From Emydura subglobosa (Eukaryota; Chordata; Testudines; Chelidae), in contig ML679956.1 in NCBI GenBank assembly GCA_007922225.1, positions 20,152,689 to 20,216,688 on the forward strand: a stretch of DNA of 64,000 nucleotides, in the 5' to 3' direction. Positions 38,300 through 49,005 of the stretch are shown piece after piece. The first letter of the stretch is position 1. The number at the start of each line of letters is the position of its first letter. Made by a program: the position numbers and the translations under genes. The notes beneath the pieces are model-generated. The model saw nothing but the letters and a program-made list of their open reading frames with translations, was not told the DNA's origin and searched no databases.

Positions 38300-39689
38300 T
38301 AAAACACTAATCAGTTACTGATTTCTCTGTGTACTTCCATAGTTGCATGATCAGCATTAAAATAGCAACTACTTCTACAGTATGTAGCTAAATATGTAGT
38401 GATAAACTTAGTGAAATGAGTATTTACCTTGTTTCATAATTACATTGAGTAACATTAAAACTAATGAAAATTGCAAAATCTTTTTCTTTATAAAAAGTAC
38501 AGTCCCCTTTTATTTTTTTACTTGATCTGAAGACTAGTCCTCAATGAAGACTAGCTACCTGGAAAGTCTCAACTTTTAAAGATGAGCTATTTTTTCAGTT
38601 ATCCTGGAGGTATGGTAAAATTCCCCAAAACAAAACAAGCAGACACCACCACAAAAACAAACATTTACAACAGAAAAAGGTAACTTTCATCACTATTTAA
38701 TAGCACAAAAATGGGCAAATAGATTTTACGCAAATGTCCCAAAAAGATTAATCTTTACATTGAAAACAGAGACTATAATGGAGGTCTCAATGTAACCCTA
38801 TAAAAACATCCTGTATCCATGTAAAAGTGGAGATATTGTACAGTGAGTAAGACTATTTTAGATTTATTTGTGGCCTGATTCCAGAAGCAGGCTCTGGTTT
38901 CAGTTTTTACAGCCTAGTCACTTGACCCTAAGATGTTCTGATAATTTTTGAATACCCAGCTAGAATGCTGTTTACATAACGAAATCTTTGCACGTTTTGG
39001 AGCTTACCCATTATTGGACTGGAGATATGCAAAAGAGCCAAACAGCTTGTATTATTGTTTACAAATATGGGGATGGAACCTGAAATGGAACTACATGTAA
39101 TATCCACTATGGTGCCATTGTAGGGATGTTCCTTTTATACCCTGTATATGAGGGTTTCTCTGTGTGTGAAACTGCTTTGCAGTTTTTGGAGTAGCTCATT
39201 CCAATTCACACAAAAAAGGTTGTCACCCAAGTTACATTTTTTATATACACAAGCGTTCAAAATTGTGGTGCAATATATATAATACCATCCATATATATAA
39301 AATACTTCTTACTGTACTTAACCTTTTCAAATCTTACTTCTAATATAAAGTAACATTTGAAAATATTAATCCATTTTAACCAAATGAATTAAGAAAGAAG
39401 GGGAAGAAGGTAAGGAAAAAGGAGAAAGCGTTAAGACAAGAGAAGGCTATTTTCTCTCTCCTTACCACTCCTTGTGCCTTTTCTGTGACTGCAAAACTGA
39501 CTGCTCTAATTATACTGTATGATTATATCTCCTGCCTATAAAGGCAAATTTTTGTTTCAATTCTAGTGTTGTTCGATTTGATTGTCTCCCTTCCTGGACA
39601 GGTGATTTACACTTTAATTATGCTGAAAATATAACAAAAGAAACCCAAAAAAGGAAAAGAAGAGAGAGAAAGGAGAGAAGATTAATAAA
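38300..39689. other. Intronic DNA without recognisable features
   Basis: AT-rich sequence with short A- and T-runs. No gene, RNA or named repeat. Confidence 0.45.
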
Positions 39690-39840
39690 TTCATAGAGAT
39701 TACAGATGAAAAGGACCATGTAATCCACTACATTGCTAATGCAGGAGTGTTTGCAGCAATATATCTTTGTTAAGTTTAGTTTTAAAAATCCCAAGTGATA
39801 ATGCCTGTACTCCATCCCTTGCAAAACTAACCCCGTGGCT
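39690..39840 (-). mobile_element. CR1/L3-like LINE 3'-end fragment, minus strand
   Basis: Read on the plus strand it begins 'aattcatagagattacagat' and continues 'aggaccatgtaatccactac' to 'ccatcccttgcaaaactaac'. This is the reverse complement of a CR1-type 3' UTR. A sister fragment lies at 48228-48500. It abuts a plus-strand CR1 piece. Confidence 0.55.
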
Positions 39841-40238
39841 GCACTTAGGACAGAGGAATCCCATGCACGGCTACAGACTGGGGACTGACTGGCTAAGCAG
39901 CAGTTCTGCAGAAAAGGACCTGGGGTTATAGTGGACAAGAAGCTGGATATGAGTCAATATTGTGCCCTTGTTGCCAAGAAGGCTAACGACATGTTGGGCT
40001 GCATTAGCAGGAGCATTGCCAGCAGACTGAGGGAAGTGATTATTCCCCACTGGTGAGGCCACATCTGGAGTATTGTTTCCAGTTTTGGGCTGCCCACTAC
40101 AAAAAGGATGTGGACAAGTTGGAGAGAGAGTCCAGTGGAGGGCAATGAAAATGATTATGAGACTGGGGCACATGACTTATGAGGAGAGGCTGAGGGAACT
40201 GAGTTTATTTAGTCTGCAGAAGAGAAGAGTTGCACCAT
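39841..40238 (+). mobile_element. CR1 LINE internal fragment
   Basis: The segment matches the C-terminal coding part of CR1. 'gacctggggttatagtggac' is followed by 'ctgcattagcaggagcattg', by 'ctggagtattgtttccagtt' (the EYC-Q-F region) and by 'aggagaggctgagggaactg'. Stops break every frame. Both the 5' part and the 3' tail are missing, so it is an internal relic. Confidence 0.75.
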
Positions 40239-41932
40239 GGATATATAGGGTAAGATTCTTCATCCTTACTCATGTTTGGTAGTACCTTTCTTTCCAGGAG
40301 TAATCTCATGAAGCCAAAAGGGCTTCTAATGGAGGAAGGTGCATGAGCATATGTGGCTGAGTCTGACTATTAAGCTCCAATTCAGCAACTATACCTGTTC
40401 AGGAAAGCACTTAGGCACAAAGTTAATTTTAAGCACATATTTGAGTCCTCCTGGAGTTAAGCACATACTCATGTGTTTTTCTGATTCAAGGCCATGGAGA
40501 GGAACTTTCCCCTCTGTGATCTGTTATCCAATCTACAAATGGCATTGCCTTGTTTGACCACCATATTTCACTACATTGTCATTTCTTATTTGCGATCCGG
40601 CTTCATCCCTAGGTCTTATATATTATAACAACAAGTTTGTTACAAAAGTCAGACAATATTTCATAGCTAAGATGTAATTGGAGGGCTTTTTTTCATAGCT
40701 ACAGTAGGATGTAATCAGGTTACATTTTAAAGCTGTTAAATGATAGTCATGAAATAACTTTCAGAATGTAAATAAAAAATCCCATCTTTTACAGTATTTT
40801 AACTATAATAGGACTGCAAATGGACTAAAGTCAACTGTGTTATGATTGACTGGGCTCTATCTAATGTCACAATTCTGCCATCTTGCTTGCTATAATAATT
40901 TGTAGATAAAAGTCTAAGTTTTTAAAATATTATCTTTTACTTTATACACCTTTTACTCCTGTGGTTGTTTAAATAACACTCAGAAACTCATTGTAAAAAA
41001 TAAATATATAGGAATTTGTATAGACACTTTGTATATGATTTTAATAAATATATTTTTCTTGTGACATTCTTCAAAAATAGATGAGTAAAGAAAAAATATA
41101 AATCCATATATCTCTGTATTCTGATGCCATCACAAAATTCTACAACTGAGCTTTATTTCATGCCTATAATGATGCCTACAGAATATATGTTGATTGTATC
41201 TTTAATTTAATTTAATTTTTAATTTTGGGAAAGGAGTCTCTAGCTGAGGATAGGTGCTTCCTTATATGGGACAAATTTAAATAATTAAAATGTATTATAT
41301 GTATAGCATTGTGTATGATAGTTATACACACATATTTTCTGAACAAACTGAGTGTATTTCTACAGCTCTTTGAAAATATAAAGCCATACAAGTAATTACT
41401 GTTATTAATCTATTACCTTCGGCTAAGAGCAAGAGTAATAGCAATTTGATATTTTGTCTCTATCTGACTTATTTCAGGGGCATACATTTTTAAAAATAGT
41501 ACAGAACGTTAAAAGATCAAAAATAAGATAGTAATAATACACAGAAGTTTTATGGCACCTTACAAGTTCAAAGGACTGTGTACAAATGTTAATTGCCTAA
41601 TTTAGTAATAACTGATATGACTTCTTTTAAGGGAGCATCCTACATTTGTAGGGGAATGGTCTCAATAGTCTAATGTGCCTTTTCGGTTTAAGAAATGTGT
41701 ATCTAGTAAGTGTTCGTATTATACAGGGGGCAGTATGTGTGGTGTTTCTAGATAGCACTGTATTTTGCAAATGTACTCTAGTAATAAGAAGAAGATCATG
41801 TTTAGTTAATTATGATAATTCAACATTTTCCCAAAATATTGTGCGTCTGTTTGTAGCTGCAATATTAGAATTCCAAATGAAAAAGGTCAGTATTTTTATT
41901 TTGTTTTCATCTCCTTCTTATTTTGTCTGCAG
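40239..41932. repeat. Intron just upstream of exon; foldback at 40400-40493
   Basis: Bases 40400-40493 show 'aggaaagcacttaggcacaa' mirrored by 'agttaagcacatactcatgt' and 'gattcaaggcc', a foldback subfamily also seen near 34400. The remainder is very AT-rich. The last 50 bases form the pyrimidine-rich tract and CAG acceptor for the next exon. Confidence 0.5.
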
Positions 41933-42166
41933 ACGTTACCACAGGGACACCAGCAATATCAACGACAACAACAGTGGAAATTCGGAAGAACAGTGTTGCG
42001 ACAACTGAGATCACCTCTAAAGTGGAAAAAATCCCCACTACAGCCACTAGCAGCAACGCATGCCCTTCCGTGGAGACTGAGGAAGAAAAGGCAAAAAGGC
42101 TGCTTTATTGTTCACTATGCAAGGTTGCTGTCAACTCCACCTCGCAGCTGGAGGCGCACAACAGTG
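41933..42166 (+). CDS. ZNF385D: ZNF385D-like, coding exon A (Thr/Ser linker and first half of a zinc finger)
   Basis: This is a 234-base exon bounded by a CT-rich tract with CAG at 41930-41932 and a GTGAGA donor at 42167. It starts with the last two bases of a split codon and ends with the first base of another. The product is a Thr/Ser-rich linker (VTTGTPAISTTTTVEIRK), then an acidic-basic stretch (EEEKAKRLLYC), then the start of a U1/matrin-type C2H2 finger. The finger's Cys pair is CSLC, twelve residues precede the first His (LEAH), and the second His comes from the next exon. The ZNF385 family are nuclear proteins that bind nucleic acid through such fingers. The match to ZNF385D over its A, B and C paralogs is from memory of its linker and neighbouring exon. 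Preceding exons lie outside the window. Confidence 0.9.
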
Positions 42167-42439
42167 GTGAGATGTAGCAATTTCTTTTCTGTCTCAAGAG
42201 CTCTGCAATTATCTTCCTCTGAATAGATTAGATCTCTTGCAGCAGGGGACAAAGAGGTGGCAGAAAACTGGCAATTACATGGAATTCATTAACTATTAAA
42301 GAATAAATGACAAGCAAAGAGCCTTTCATAAGGGGAAAAAAGGAAGTCTAATTCCTTTAAGTTACCAGTTTTCTTAAATTTCACTTTTTATTGCTTCCAA
42401 ACCTTACTGTGCTAAGTGACAACTTATACTCTGTTACTC

Positions 42440-42605
42440 TGACTGTCGGAAGCTGGGACTGGACAACAGGGGGATGGATCATTCGTTAATTGCCCTGTTC
42501 TGGTCATTCCCTCTGAAGCATTTAGCACTAGTTGCGATCAGAAGACAGGATACTGGGCTAACTGGATCATTGGTCTGATCCAGCATGGCCATTCTTACCT
42601 TTGGT
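42440..42605 (+). mobile_element. CR1 LINE 3'-end fragment
   Basis: The order 'ctgactgtcggaagctggga', 'gggggatggatcattcgtta', 'cctgttctggtcattccctc', 'gacaggatactgggctaact' and 'ggatcattggtctgatccag' followed by 'catggccattctta' is diagnostic of a common sauropsid CR1 tail. It lies in the intron in the same orientation as the gene. Confidence 0.8.
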
Positions 42606-43529
42606 GCTCAGAATTTGCATACTTTCATTTATGCAATATAACAAAGAGAATGCCATTAGTTTGGTATAAAATATAATAAATTATACTGAAATAGAGGGCA
42701 TCAGCCAGCCAAATTGCAAAGATAAGAGTTCAAACTTCTCGCTGAACAATAGGTTTGAGTAGCCATACAGAATAATAAAAAAAAAATCCCTGCACTAATT
42801 GGCTGATGATGGCTACTGCTTGGCAGCTAGCAACTGCCTTTCTCATAAATTTAACACTTTCTTGCCCCTGGTGTTAGTAGTGTTGGAGAGTCCTTGTGTA
42901 GACAGGCCACCATCTGTTGCTACCATTTTAAACATCATATTGATTGGACTTGTAATCAGGGTTAAGGATTCTGGTGTCAGCAGCTAGCATCTTGTCTATA
43001 ATAGAGCTTGTAAACATTGCTAGCACCAGTGGGACATTTTGAAAACATTCCCTAATGTAGACAATGCTGGAAAAACCATAAGAAATAGCCAAAAACACAG
43101 AGAATGGACTTGAAGAAGAGAGAGAAAGCTAAGCTTAAAGCCTGAAACATAACATAGTGATAGAGATCACTCAGTGTTGACCTATGACCTTGTCTAATGT
43201 CTCATGATTGATTTTAAGTTTGCTATAAGTAGAATGACATTTTAGAAGTTTAGTATTAACAGGTGTATATTTCTTCCTAGTTTGGAAGACACATAGAGCA
43301 AGTAGGCAAACATAAGTAATGGGTTTATTAGGATAAAGGACCTATTGTATTCGTGTGAGACCTGTGGGTTTTAGCTGAAATATTATTGCCTAAAATGATG
43401 AAAGGTTTTAAGTTAAAATTCAAAAGAAATAACCTTGGCATGTTGCAATGTTCCTTTAAACTAAAAAGAACATGCTGGTGTATTGTTTTTGATGGTGAAA
43501 AGAAGTTTGAGTAGTTTTAAATGTTCTGC

Positions 43530-43614
43530 GCCAGATCTTCAACTGGTTTAAATTGGTGTGGCTCCATCAAAGTCAATGTAGCTACACAAATTCAACACCA
43601 TATCGAGATCTGGC
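43530..43614. repeat. Well-paired foldback repeat
   Basis: The outer arms GCCAGATCTT and GAGATCTGGC mirror each other, apart from one base. The inner arms 'ttaaattggtgtggctccat' and 'gtagctacacaaattcaaca' also mirror each other, around 'caaagtcaatg'. This is one of the clearest members of the foldback family in the window. Confidence 0.65.
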
Positions 43615-44465
43615 ATTGTGTGCTTATCACAATAAAAAGTCAAAAAATCTTCAAAATGTAGGTTACTAGTCGAGTACAATGTGTGCGTGAATGTGTATTA
43701 ATTTTGAATAAGATTGTAACACCATTATGCACATTGAATAGTAGCTTAAACCATGGATGGCCCCATTTAAATCAGTTATTTAAAGTATTATTTAACATGA
43801 GTAAAGGTATCAAAATCATACCCTTTCTTCTTGATTTTATATCTATAATGTGAGCAATGTCCGTATTTCTCTGATATTTTGGTTTCTGTCCCAGACCCTT
43901 AAGATTCTTAGGTTGCTGCCTGGAACCTGTTCTCTCTCTGAGTTTCTTTTTATTTTATTTTATTTATTTATTTTTTGTAACCTCCAGGATTTGGGAACAG
44001 ACTATTTGCTTGCAGATTCAAGTTTCTGCTACATAAAAAGTATTGTTTATCATCCCTATCACAGAAGCCTATAAATCACTTGCAACTACATCTTTAATAG
44101 CTAAATCTCTCTTCCTTTTCAACTACAGTTCATGTCTTATTAGCTGCAGGCGTTAATGCAAAGAAGTCACACCAATTTAACTTTGCCTCAGGACATCCTG
44201 AGCATGCACTACTTATTGGTGGTGGCTGCTTGTTCCTGTTTTGTTGCCTAGATAAGTGCAATTTAATAATTAAATACCAGGTAATTAAATGTGAAATATT
44301 GTAACTTTATCATCAAACTGATATAGGCAATGTGGACATGTTCCAAAGATAACACATTTGACAAAACTGAGATTTATATTATTTATATATATATAAAAAA
44401 GTTGAAACAATAAAATGCAATTATCTTGCCCAAAATATCTGTTTCCTATTTGGGAATCTCTCCAG

Positions 44466-44644
44466 GCACTAAGCACAAAACTATGTTGGAAGCTCGGAAT
44501 GGAAGTGGAACTATTAAAGCCTTTCCCCGGGCAGGCGTCAAAGGCAAGGGACCTGTTAATAAAGGAAACACGGGCCTACAAAACAAAACATTTCACTGTG
44601 AAATTTGTGATGTGCACGTAAACTCTGAGACACAACTTAAACAG
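44466..44644 (+). CDS. ZNF385D: ZNF385D-like, coding exon B (end of one finger, start of the next)
   Basis: A 179-base exon bounded by TCTCCAG and a CAG|GTACTT donor. Its first two bases complete a Gly codon with the last base of exon A, followed by 59 full codons. TKHKTMLEARNGSG supplies the second His of the first finger (H-x5-H). A basic Gly/Lys linker (KAFPRAGVKGKGPVNKG) follows. The second finger then opens with FHCEIC and NSETQLKQ, and its first His is the first residue of exon C. The phase agrees at both ends (1+2 in, 0 out), which is strong evidence for true exons. The linker sequence is the part I associate with ZNF385D rather than its paralogs. Confidence 0.93.
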
Positions 44645-45448
44645 GTACTTAAACAGCTTGGACAACAGTGAATCCTTGACTCTGCCTTGTTCTCATAGAG
44701 GTGAAGTACCTATACATTTAGCATGTGTCAGTCAGTATCTGAGAATTCACATCTAAATGGAGTTTGCTGCTTTTGCCCTTTCTACTTGGGCTTGTGTTCT
44801 GTGTGTTTGTTTTTGGTATGATTTCCCATCAGATAAAGTACATTTCTTCAAAAACTGTTGATTATAGACATTTAAAAACTGTTACAGAATCTCTCTTTAA
44901 ACGACAATATGTCACAAGTGTCTTTAGACTCCATTATTGTCATGGCTTAATAAACCCTGTCATTTTGTGTGCTGTGTGATATTTGTATTCATGAGGATGT
45001 GGGTGTGTGCAGAGAGGGTTTTTTTATATAGAATATTGAAAAACCTCCATAGGAGTGTGGGCTGTTCCTCTGCAGCCAATAAGCTTAACCTCTAAATTGC
45101 AATTACACAAAGTTATAGTCAATCATTCTCTCTCAGATGAACAAAACCATTGTTCAGAAAAAACACTTAGTTACTTTATGTGCCTCTTGGAATGGAAAAC
45201 TTGTTAAGAAAAGTATGGATATAAATACTTTGATGGACTACATTTGTACCTGTTTTATGCTTTCAGGGGGAAATAATATTGTTCTTGTTTACCTTACTTG
45301 CAATAATCCTTTTCAGAAAAAAAAAGTTCTGGAAAAAACTATTCTTAGCATCTAATGTTTCATAGAATTTATACAGGAAATTACTGCACATTCTAATAGT
45401 TTTTAGGGTCTGCATTAATGTGGTTTTATTTTTAATTGAAATCAATTG

Positions 45449-45476
45449 AAAAAGTGAAAGTGAAGTGAAAGTGAAA
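45449..45476 (+). promoter_or_regulatory. ISRE/PRDI-like GAAAGTGAA cluster
   Basis: AGTGAA-type units repeat: GAAAGTGAAG, then TGAAAGTGAAA. Interferon-regulatory factors are known to bind GAAANNGAAA. The spacing is present here, but the tract is also simple-sequence-like, so function is only possible. Confidence 0.25.
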
Positions 45477-45607
45477 TCTTGAAAACTCCTGTCTGTCCTA
45501 TATGGACATTAAAAGTATCATGGCACTTTGTTTTTGGGTAGGAATGCCCCTATGTTCTCCCATCACTGCTGTGCAGCAGTTGGCTGTGTTTCACGGATGC
45601 CTTAAGG

Positions 45608-45720
45608 TGGGATTTTTCAAAAGGGCCTAACTTTGCTCCCATGTAGTCAGCGGTGCTAAAACTCCCATTTGACTTCAATAGAAGCAGAGTTAGCCCTCGA
45701 CTGAGTCCTTTGGAAAATGT
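45608..45720. repeat. Foldback repeat with TTTTCAAAAG arm
   Basis: 'gggatttttcaaaagggcct' and 'aactttgctccc' are mirrored by 'gcagagttagccctcgactg' and 'agtcctttggaaaatg', around 'cccatttgacttcaatag'. Confidence 0.6.
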
Positions 45721-45952
45721 CACTTATAACGCATGAAGTACTAAAAGCACCTTCGAGTTGAAATGCATCAAAATGATTAATCATTAAATGATTGCTTTCT
45801 TTTATTTTAATTAGTCAAATGAATACTAATGTGGAGAGCAATAGTCTTCCGCACTGGAGCGTGTCTGTAGAAAGGCAGTAGTTGAAGTGAACTATTAATG
45901 ATGTGATACTCATTGAAAGAAGGTGATTTTTCTAATTTCCTTTTTTTAACAG

Positions 45953-46054
45953 CACATAAGTAGTAGAAGGCACAAAGATAGAGCTGCTGGGAAACCCCCT
46001 AAACCTAAATACAGTCCTTACAACAAACTCCAAAAGGGAGCACATCCACTTGGG
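45953..46054 (+). CDS. ZNF385D: ZNF385D-like, coding exon C (end of second finger)
   Basis: A 102-base, 34-codon exon in phase 0 at both ends, between TTTTTTTAACAG and a GGG|GTAAGC donor. HISSRRHKDR supplies both His of the second finger (H-x5-H), giving C-x2-C-x12-H-x5-H across the junction. A basic, Pro-rich stretch (AAGKPPKPKYSPYNKLQKG) follows and probably contributes to nuclear localisation or nucleic-acid binding. The HISSRRHKD motif is shared by ZNF385 paralogs. The exon is too short to stand out as an open frame on its own, and it is identified by homology and splice sites. Confidence 0.93.
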
Positions 46055-46581
46055 GTAAGCAAACAATTTTCTCTTCCATGATGTCCTACTGAGAAGGAGT
46101 TTCAGAAGGTATCATTGGGAAAAATGTGTAAAAGTTGAATGACTGAGTGGGTTCCAGGGTATGCTGCAGGATGTAGCACAGAATCTAGGTTTGATTATAT
46201 TCCCTGACTTCCCTTGGGGCAACTCAAATGTATCCTAGAGCTGAAGAATGTCAGTTCTAAGTAGTAGATGGAGGTGGGAAGTGATAGCTCATTGTAAACG
46301 GGCCTTTTATGAATGCCCACTGAAGACAATTGGAGCCTTTCCATTAACTTCAATGGGCACTGGACTAAGCCCCATAATCACTCTTTTTGGAGTGGTACTG
46401 GAGATGATCTCAGAACAGGGCTCCATTATAAAGGTCATTAAACAGAAAGAAGATACAAAGGGGTAGAAGGATAGGTCCCCAGAATGATAAGGGCTGCAAC
46501 GAACCTATCTGCACCTCCCACAGTGAATCCCCAAGAGATTCCTGATCAGATTGCTGGAGAGCATCCACCATAAAACAAACA

Positions 46582-46609
46582 CTTTTATTTTATTTTATTT
46601 TATTTTATC
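46582..46609. repeat. (TTTTA)n microsatellite
   Basis: About five consecutive TTTTA units. A looser TTTTA/TTTA tract is at 43948-43975. Confidence 0.85.
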
Positions 46610-47384
46610 AAAAGTACCTGGATAAAATTAAACATAGTAAAAAAAATCTATAGTTTTATCTTGTGCAGTTTCAAGCCAGGGCTGGTCACATTCCCTTCCC
46701 AGAGGAGAAATTATTTGAGGGCCAAATCTTGTTAACTTCAAAGACTTGAGCCAAAGGGAAAATAATGTATATTTGCATTTAATAAAACCTTCTTAGGGTC
46801 TTGCTTTTAGTCATAAAATACTTTAGCTCCCTGTTGGGATAGTGGAGTGTAACTTAATATCCATCCATCAGCGGATGTGTCTGGGAGTCCCTATGTAGCA
46901 TTGTGTTGTGTAATGAAATACAATTATCCATTGATATTCATTATTCTAGTATTTGATGCGTGCTCTTAACAAATCCCTGTACATCCCTGAGTGCTGTACA
47001 TATCAGTCACTCATTCATGAGCTACAGTGTACACTTCCGGCAGTGAGACAGAACTTGGCGTCTTTGTCTCCAAAACCACAGTTCTCTACCTATTGAGGCT
47101 GCCTCTAGAGATGAGACTTTAGTCCCCAGTAGGCCAGTCATTACAGGGGTGCATTCAGCCAGTCAGGATCCTTATTAGGCGTTGTAGTGTTCTACCCAGT
47201 GCACACCTTGGCAGGACCCATTGGTGGAGAAATGGCACAGCAGGATATCTCATTAAACCACCAGGACATTTCGGGTCTCCAAAATGTACAACCCTATATA
47301 GAATAGAAAATAGACTATGTAATAAGAAAAGTAGGATCTGGTCTAGCAACAGATGGAAAGAACTATTGTATTATTAATCGTTAT

Positions 47385-47575
47385 TATTATTTTATTTATA
47401 ATTGTATTTATTTACTGGTGTATACTATGGTAGCACATAGGAATTCCAAACAAGGATCAGGACCCCATTGTGCTAGGTGCTGCACAGACTAGTAACAAAG
47501 ACAACAATCCCACCCCAAGAGCTCACAATCTACATGCCAGACAGGAGCCAAGAGCTGGATGAAAGAGGCAAATGA
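47385..47575 (+). repeat. Reptilian SINE
   Basis: 'ggtagcacataggaattcca' leads to 'atcaggaccccattgtgcta', 'ggtgctgcacagact' and 'aagagctcacaatctaca', in the same order as the copies at 25412 and 56330. Confidence 0.65.
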
Positions 47576-47865
47576 GGTGGGAAGTGGGTTGGAAGGATGA
47601 AGTAGTAGAAATCAAGCATGTTAGCAGAGAAGCAGAGGTCATAGCTTGCTGCGTGACTTATTTGTGATAAGGATAAAAGAGTTTTTGGGGGTGGGAGGGG
47701 ATTGTTTTATTTTGTTTTCCTTCTGCTAAATAACATGGAAATTGCTGTTATTTGGAACTCAAATGGAATAGACAAAAAGCCAAAATACACTAGTTTTTCT
47801 TTAATTATAAATGTTTTTGATGAGCTCTAAAGCTGATTAACTTTCTTTGCTCAACATGAATAGTT

Positions 47866-48005
47866 TTTCAAGTCACTTAATCACTCTGCCTCAGTTTACT
47901 CATCTGAAAATGGGATTAATAATACTTAGCTATTTCACAGGGATGCTGTACATGTTAATTAGTATTTGTAGAGCACTTTGACAATGTACTATATACTGTA
48001 TGCAC
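47866..48005 (+). repeat. MIR-like SINE right half
   Basis: 'caagtcacttaatcactctg', 'cctcagtttactcatctgaa' and 'aatgggattaataatactta' are the typical MIR middle. They are followed by 'tagagcactttgacaatgta' in the tail. The tRNA-like head is missing. Confidence 0.65.
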
Positions 48006-48227
48006 TGAGTATTACTGTTGTTTCATCTCTCTTGAAAAGAGAACCACATGAGCACTTCAATAAATCCACTGAAAGCCTATATAGTTTCATTAGAATACCA
48101 GCTGTGAAACTTTTCAAAGAATCAGAGCTCTATGCTGCACATTCTACAGCAACAGTATCTGGAAAGGGGATTTTTTCCTCTTTTCCCATTGGCAGAAATA
48201 TATCAGAGTCACCAACAGCTTTACGAC

Positions 48228-48500
48228 TTTCATGGAATCATAGAAGTTAGAGCTGGGAAAAGACCTATTACAGTTCTGTAACTCATCTTGTTTAACATTC
48301 TGCCAAAATAGTACTGTACCCTAGTGTATATTTTTCTAGTGCTTTGTCCAGTGTACTTTTAAATGTCTCAAACAAAGGGCTTCACCACTTCCCTTGCAAT
48401 ACTATTACACAATTTAATAGGTCCGACTGTTAGGAAGCGCCAGACTGCATTGGGACTCACTATATCCCTCTCCAAACTGATAGGTGTCTAGCACATAAAA
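48228..48500 (-). mobile_element. CR1/L3-like LINE 3'-end fragment, minus strand
   Basis: On the plus strand it opens 'catggaatcatagaagttag' and continues 'gctgggaaaagacctattac'. It later has 'gggcttcaccacttcccttg', 'caatactattacacaattta' and 'taggtccgactgttaggaag'. This is the reverse complement of the 3' region of an old CR1/L3-type LINE. It matches the plan of 39690-39840. Confidence 0.65.
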
Positions 48501-48952
48501 AGCTAACCTAAAATAACCCCAACTTGTCATCATTCACTTTCTCGCTCTTCAAATCCATGTTATTATATAATAAAAGAATTCCTATAAAAACATGATTTTT
48601 CTGAAGAATTTATTCGAAATAAAAATGTAAAAACCCTATTTAAATGTAAATGTAAAGTGAGGAAAAGTAACATCATAGAAAGGGAAATAGAAAGCTTGCC
48701 CCATGACCTGCTAAAGGGCGTGACTTCAGGTCTTTCAGTGACCAAGACGAGAACCCAATGGTAGATTTTCAGAGGAGTCCCAAGGGCTAAGCTGGTACCG
48801 TGTGGTGTAATTTGAACACACCCACCCACCCTGTCTGTTGGCTGGGGTGAAACTGGCCCTGTCCAGTAAGTGAGAAATGTCCATATTTATACAGAGATGT
48901 ACACCACGCATGTACGACTTACTAAGAGAGAGATTCTCATCCCAGAGACACA

Positions 48953-49005
48953 AGGCCTGATCCAAAGTCCATTAAAGTCAACAGGAGCCTTTCACTGGCT
49001 GGATG
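48953..49005. repeat. Foldback repeat remnant
   Basis: 'aaggcctgatccaaagtcca' is followed by 'ttaaagtcaacaggagcctt', the left arm and centre of the foldback family. Confidence 0.45.

Larger units (their letters stand above)
1..41932 (+). other. ZNF385D: Long upstream intron of ZNF385D-like gene (5' end outside window)
   Basis: This is inferred to be intron because the first supported exon begins at 41933 with a split codon, so an upstream coding exon must exist. I saw no open frame in this stretch resembling the family's N-terminal finger (a C-x2-C finger followed by an acidic/Thr-rich linker). The human gene is known to have very large introns, which fits. The stretch ends with a pyrimidine-rich tract and CAG at 41930-41932. 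Its content is mostly AT-rich unique sequence broken by the repeats listed separately. Small uncatalogued exons inside it cannot be excluded by eye. Confidence 0.6.
42167..44465 (+). other. ZNF385D: Intron between exons A and B, with CR1 tail and foldback
   Basis: GTGAGA begins the intron and CTCTCCAG ends it. It contains a CR1 3'-end fragment (42440-42605), a foldback element (43530-43614) and a TTTTA/TTTA-rich tract near 43948-43975. Open frames inside it are not supported as coding. Confidence 0.85.
44645..45952 (+). other. ZNF385D: Intron between exons B and C
   Basis: A 1308-base intron starting GTACTT and ending TTTTTTTAACAG, with a plausible branch-point TTCTAAT about 18 bases upstream of the acceptor. 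It holds a GAAAGTGAA-type direct repeat (45449-45476) and a foldback element (45608-45720). Confidence 0.85.

Noticed and set aside
1..41932. Earlier ZNF385D exons encoding the N-terminal finger
   Set aside because: I looked for a Cys-x2-Cys finger frame with flanking splice sites and found none; a thorough profile search could still find a short exon.
41673..42008. A 111-residue frame overlapping exon A
   Set aside because: It uses a different frame from the zinc-finger coding and crosses the splice acceptor.
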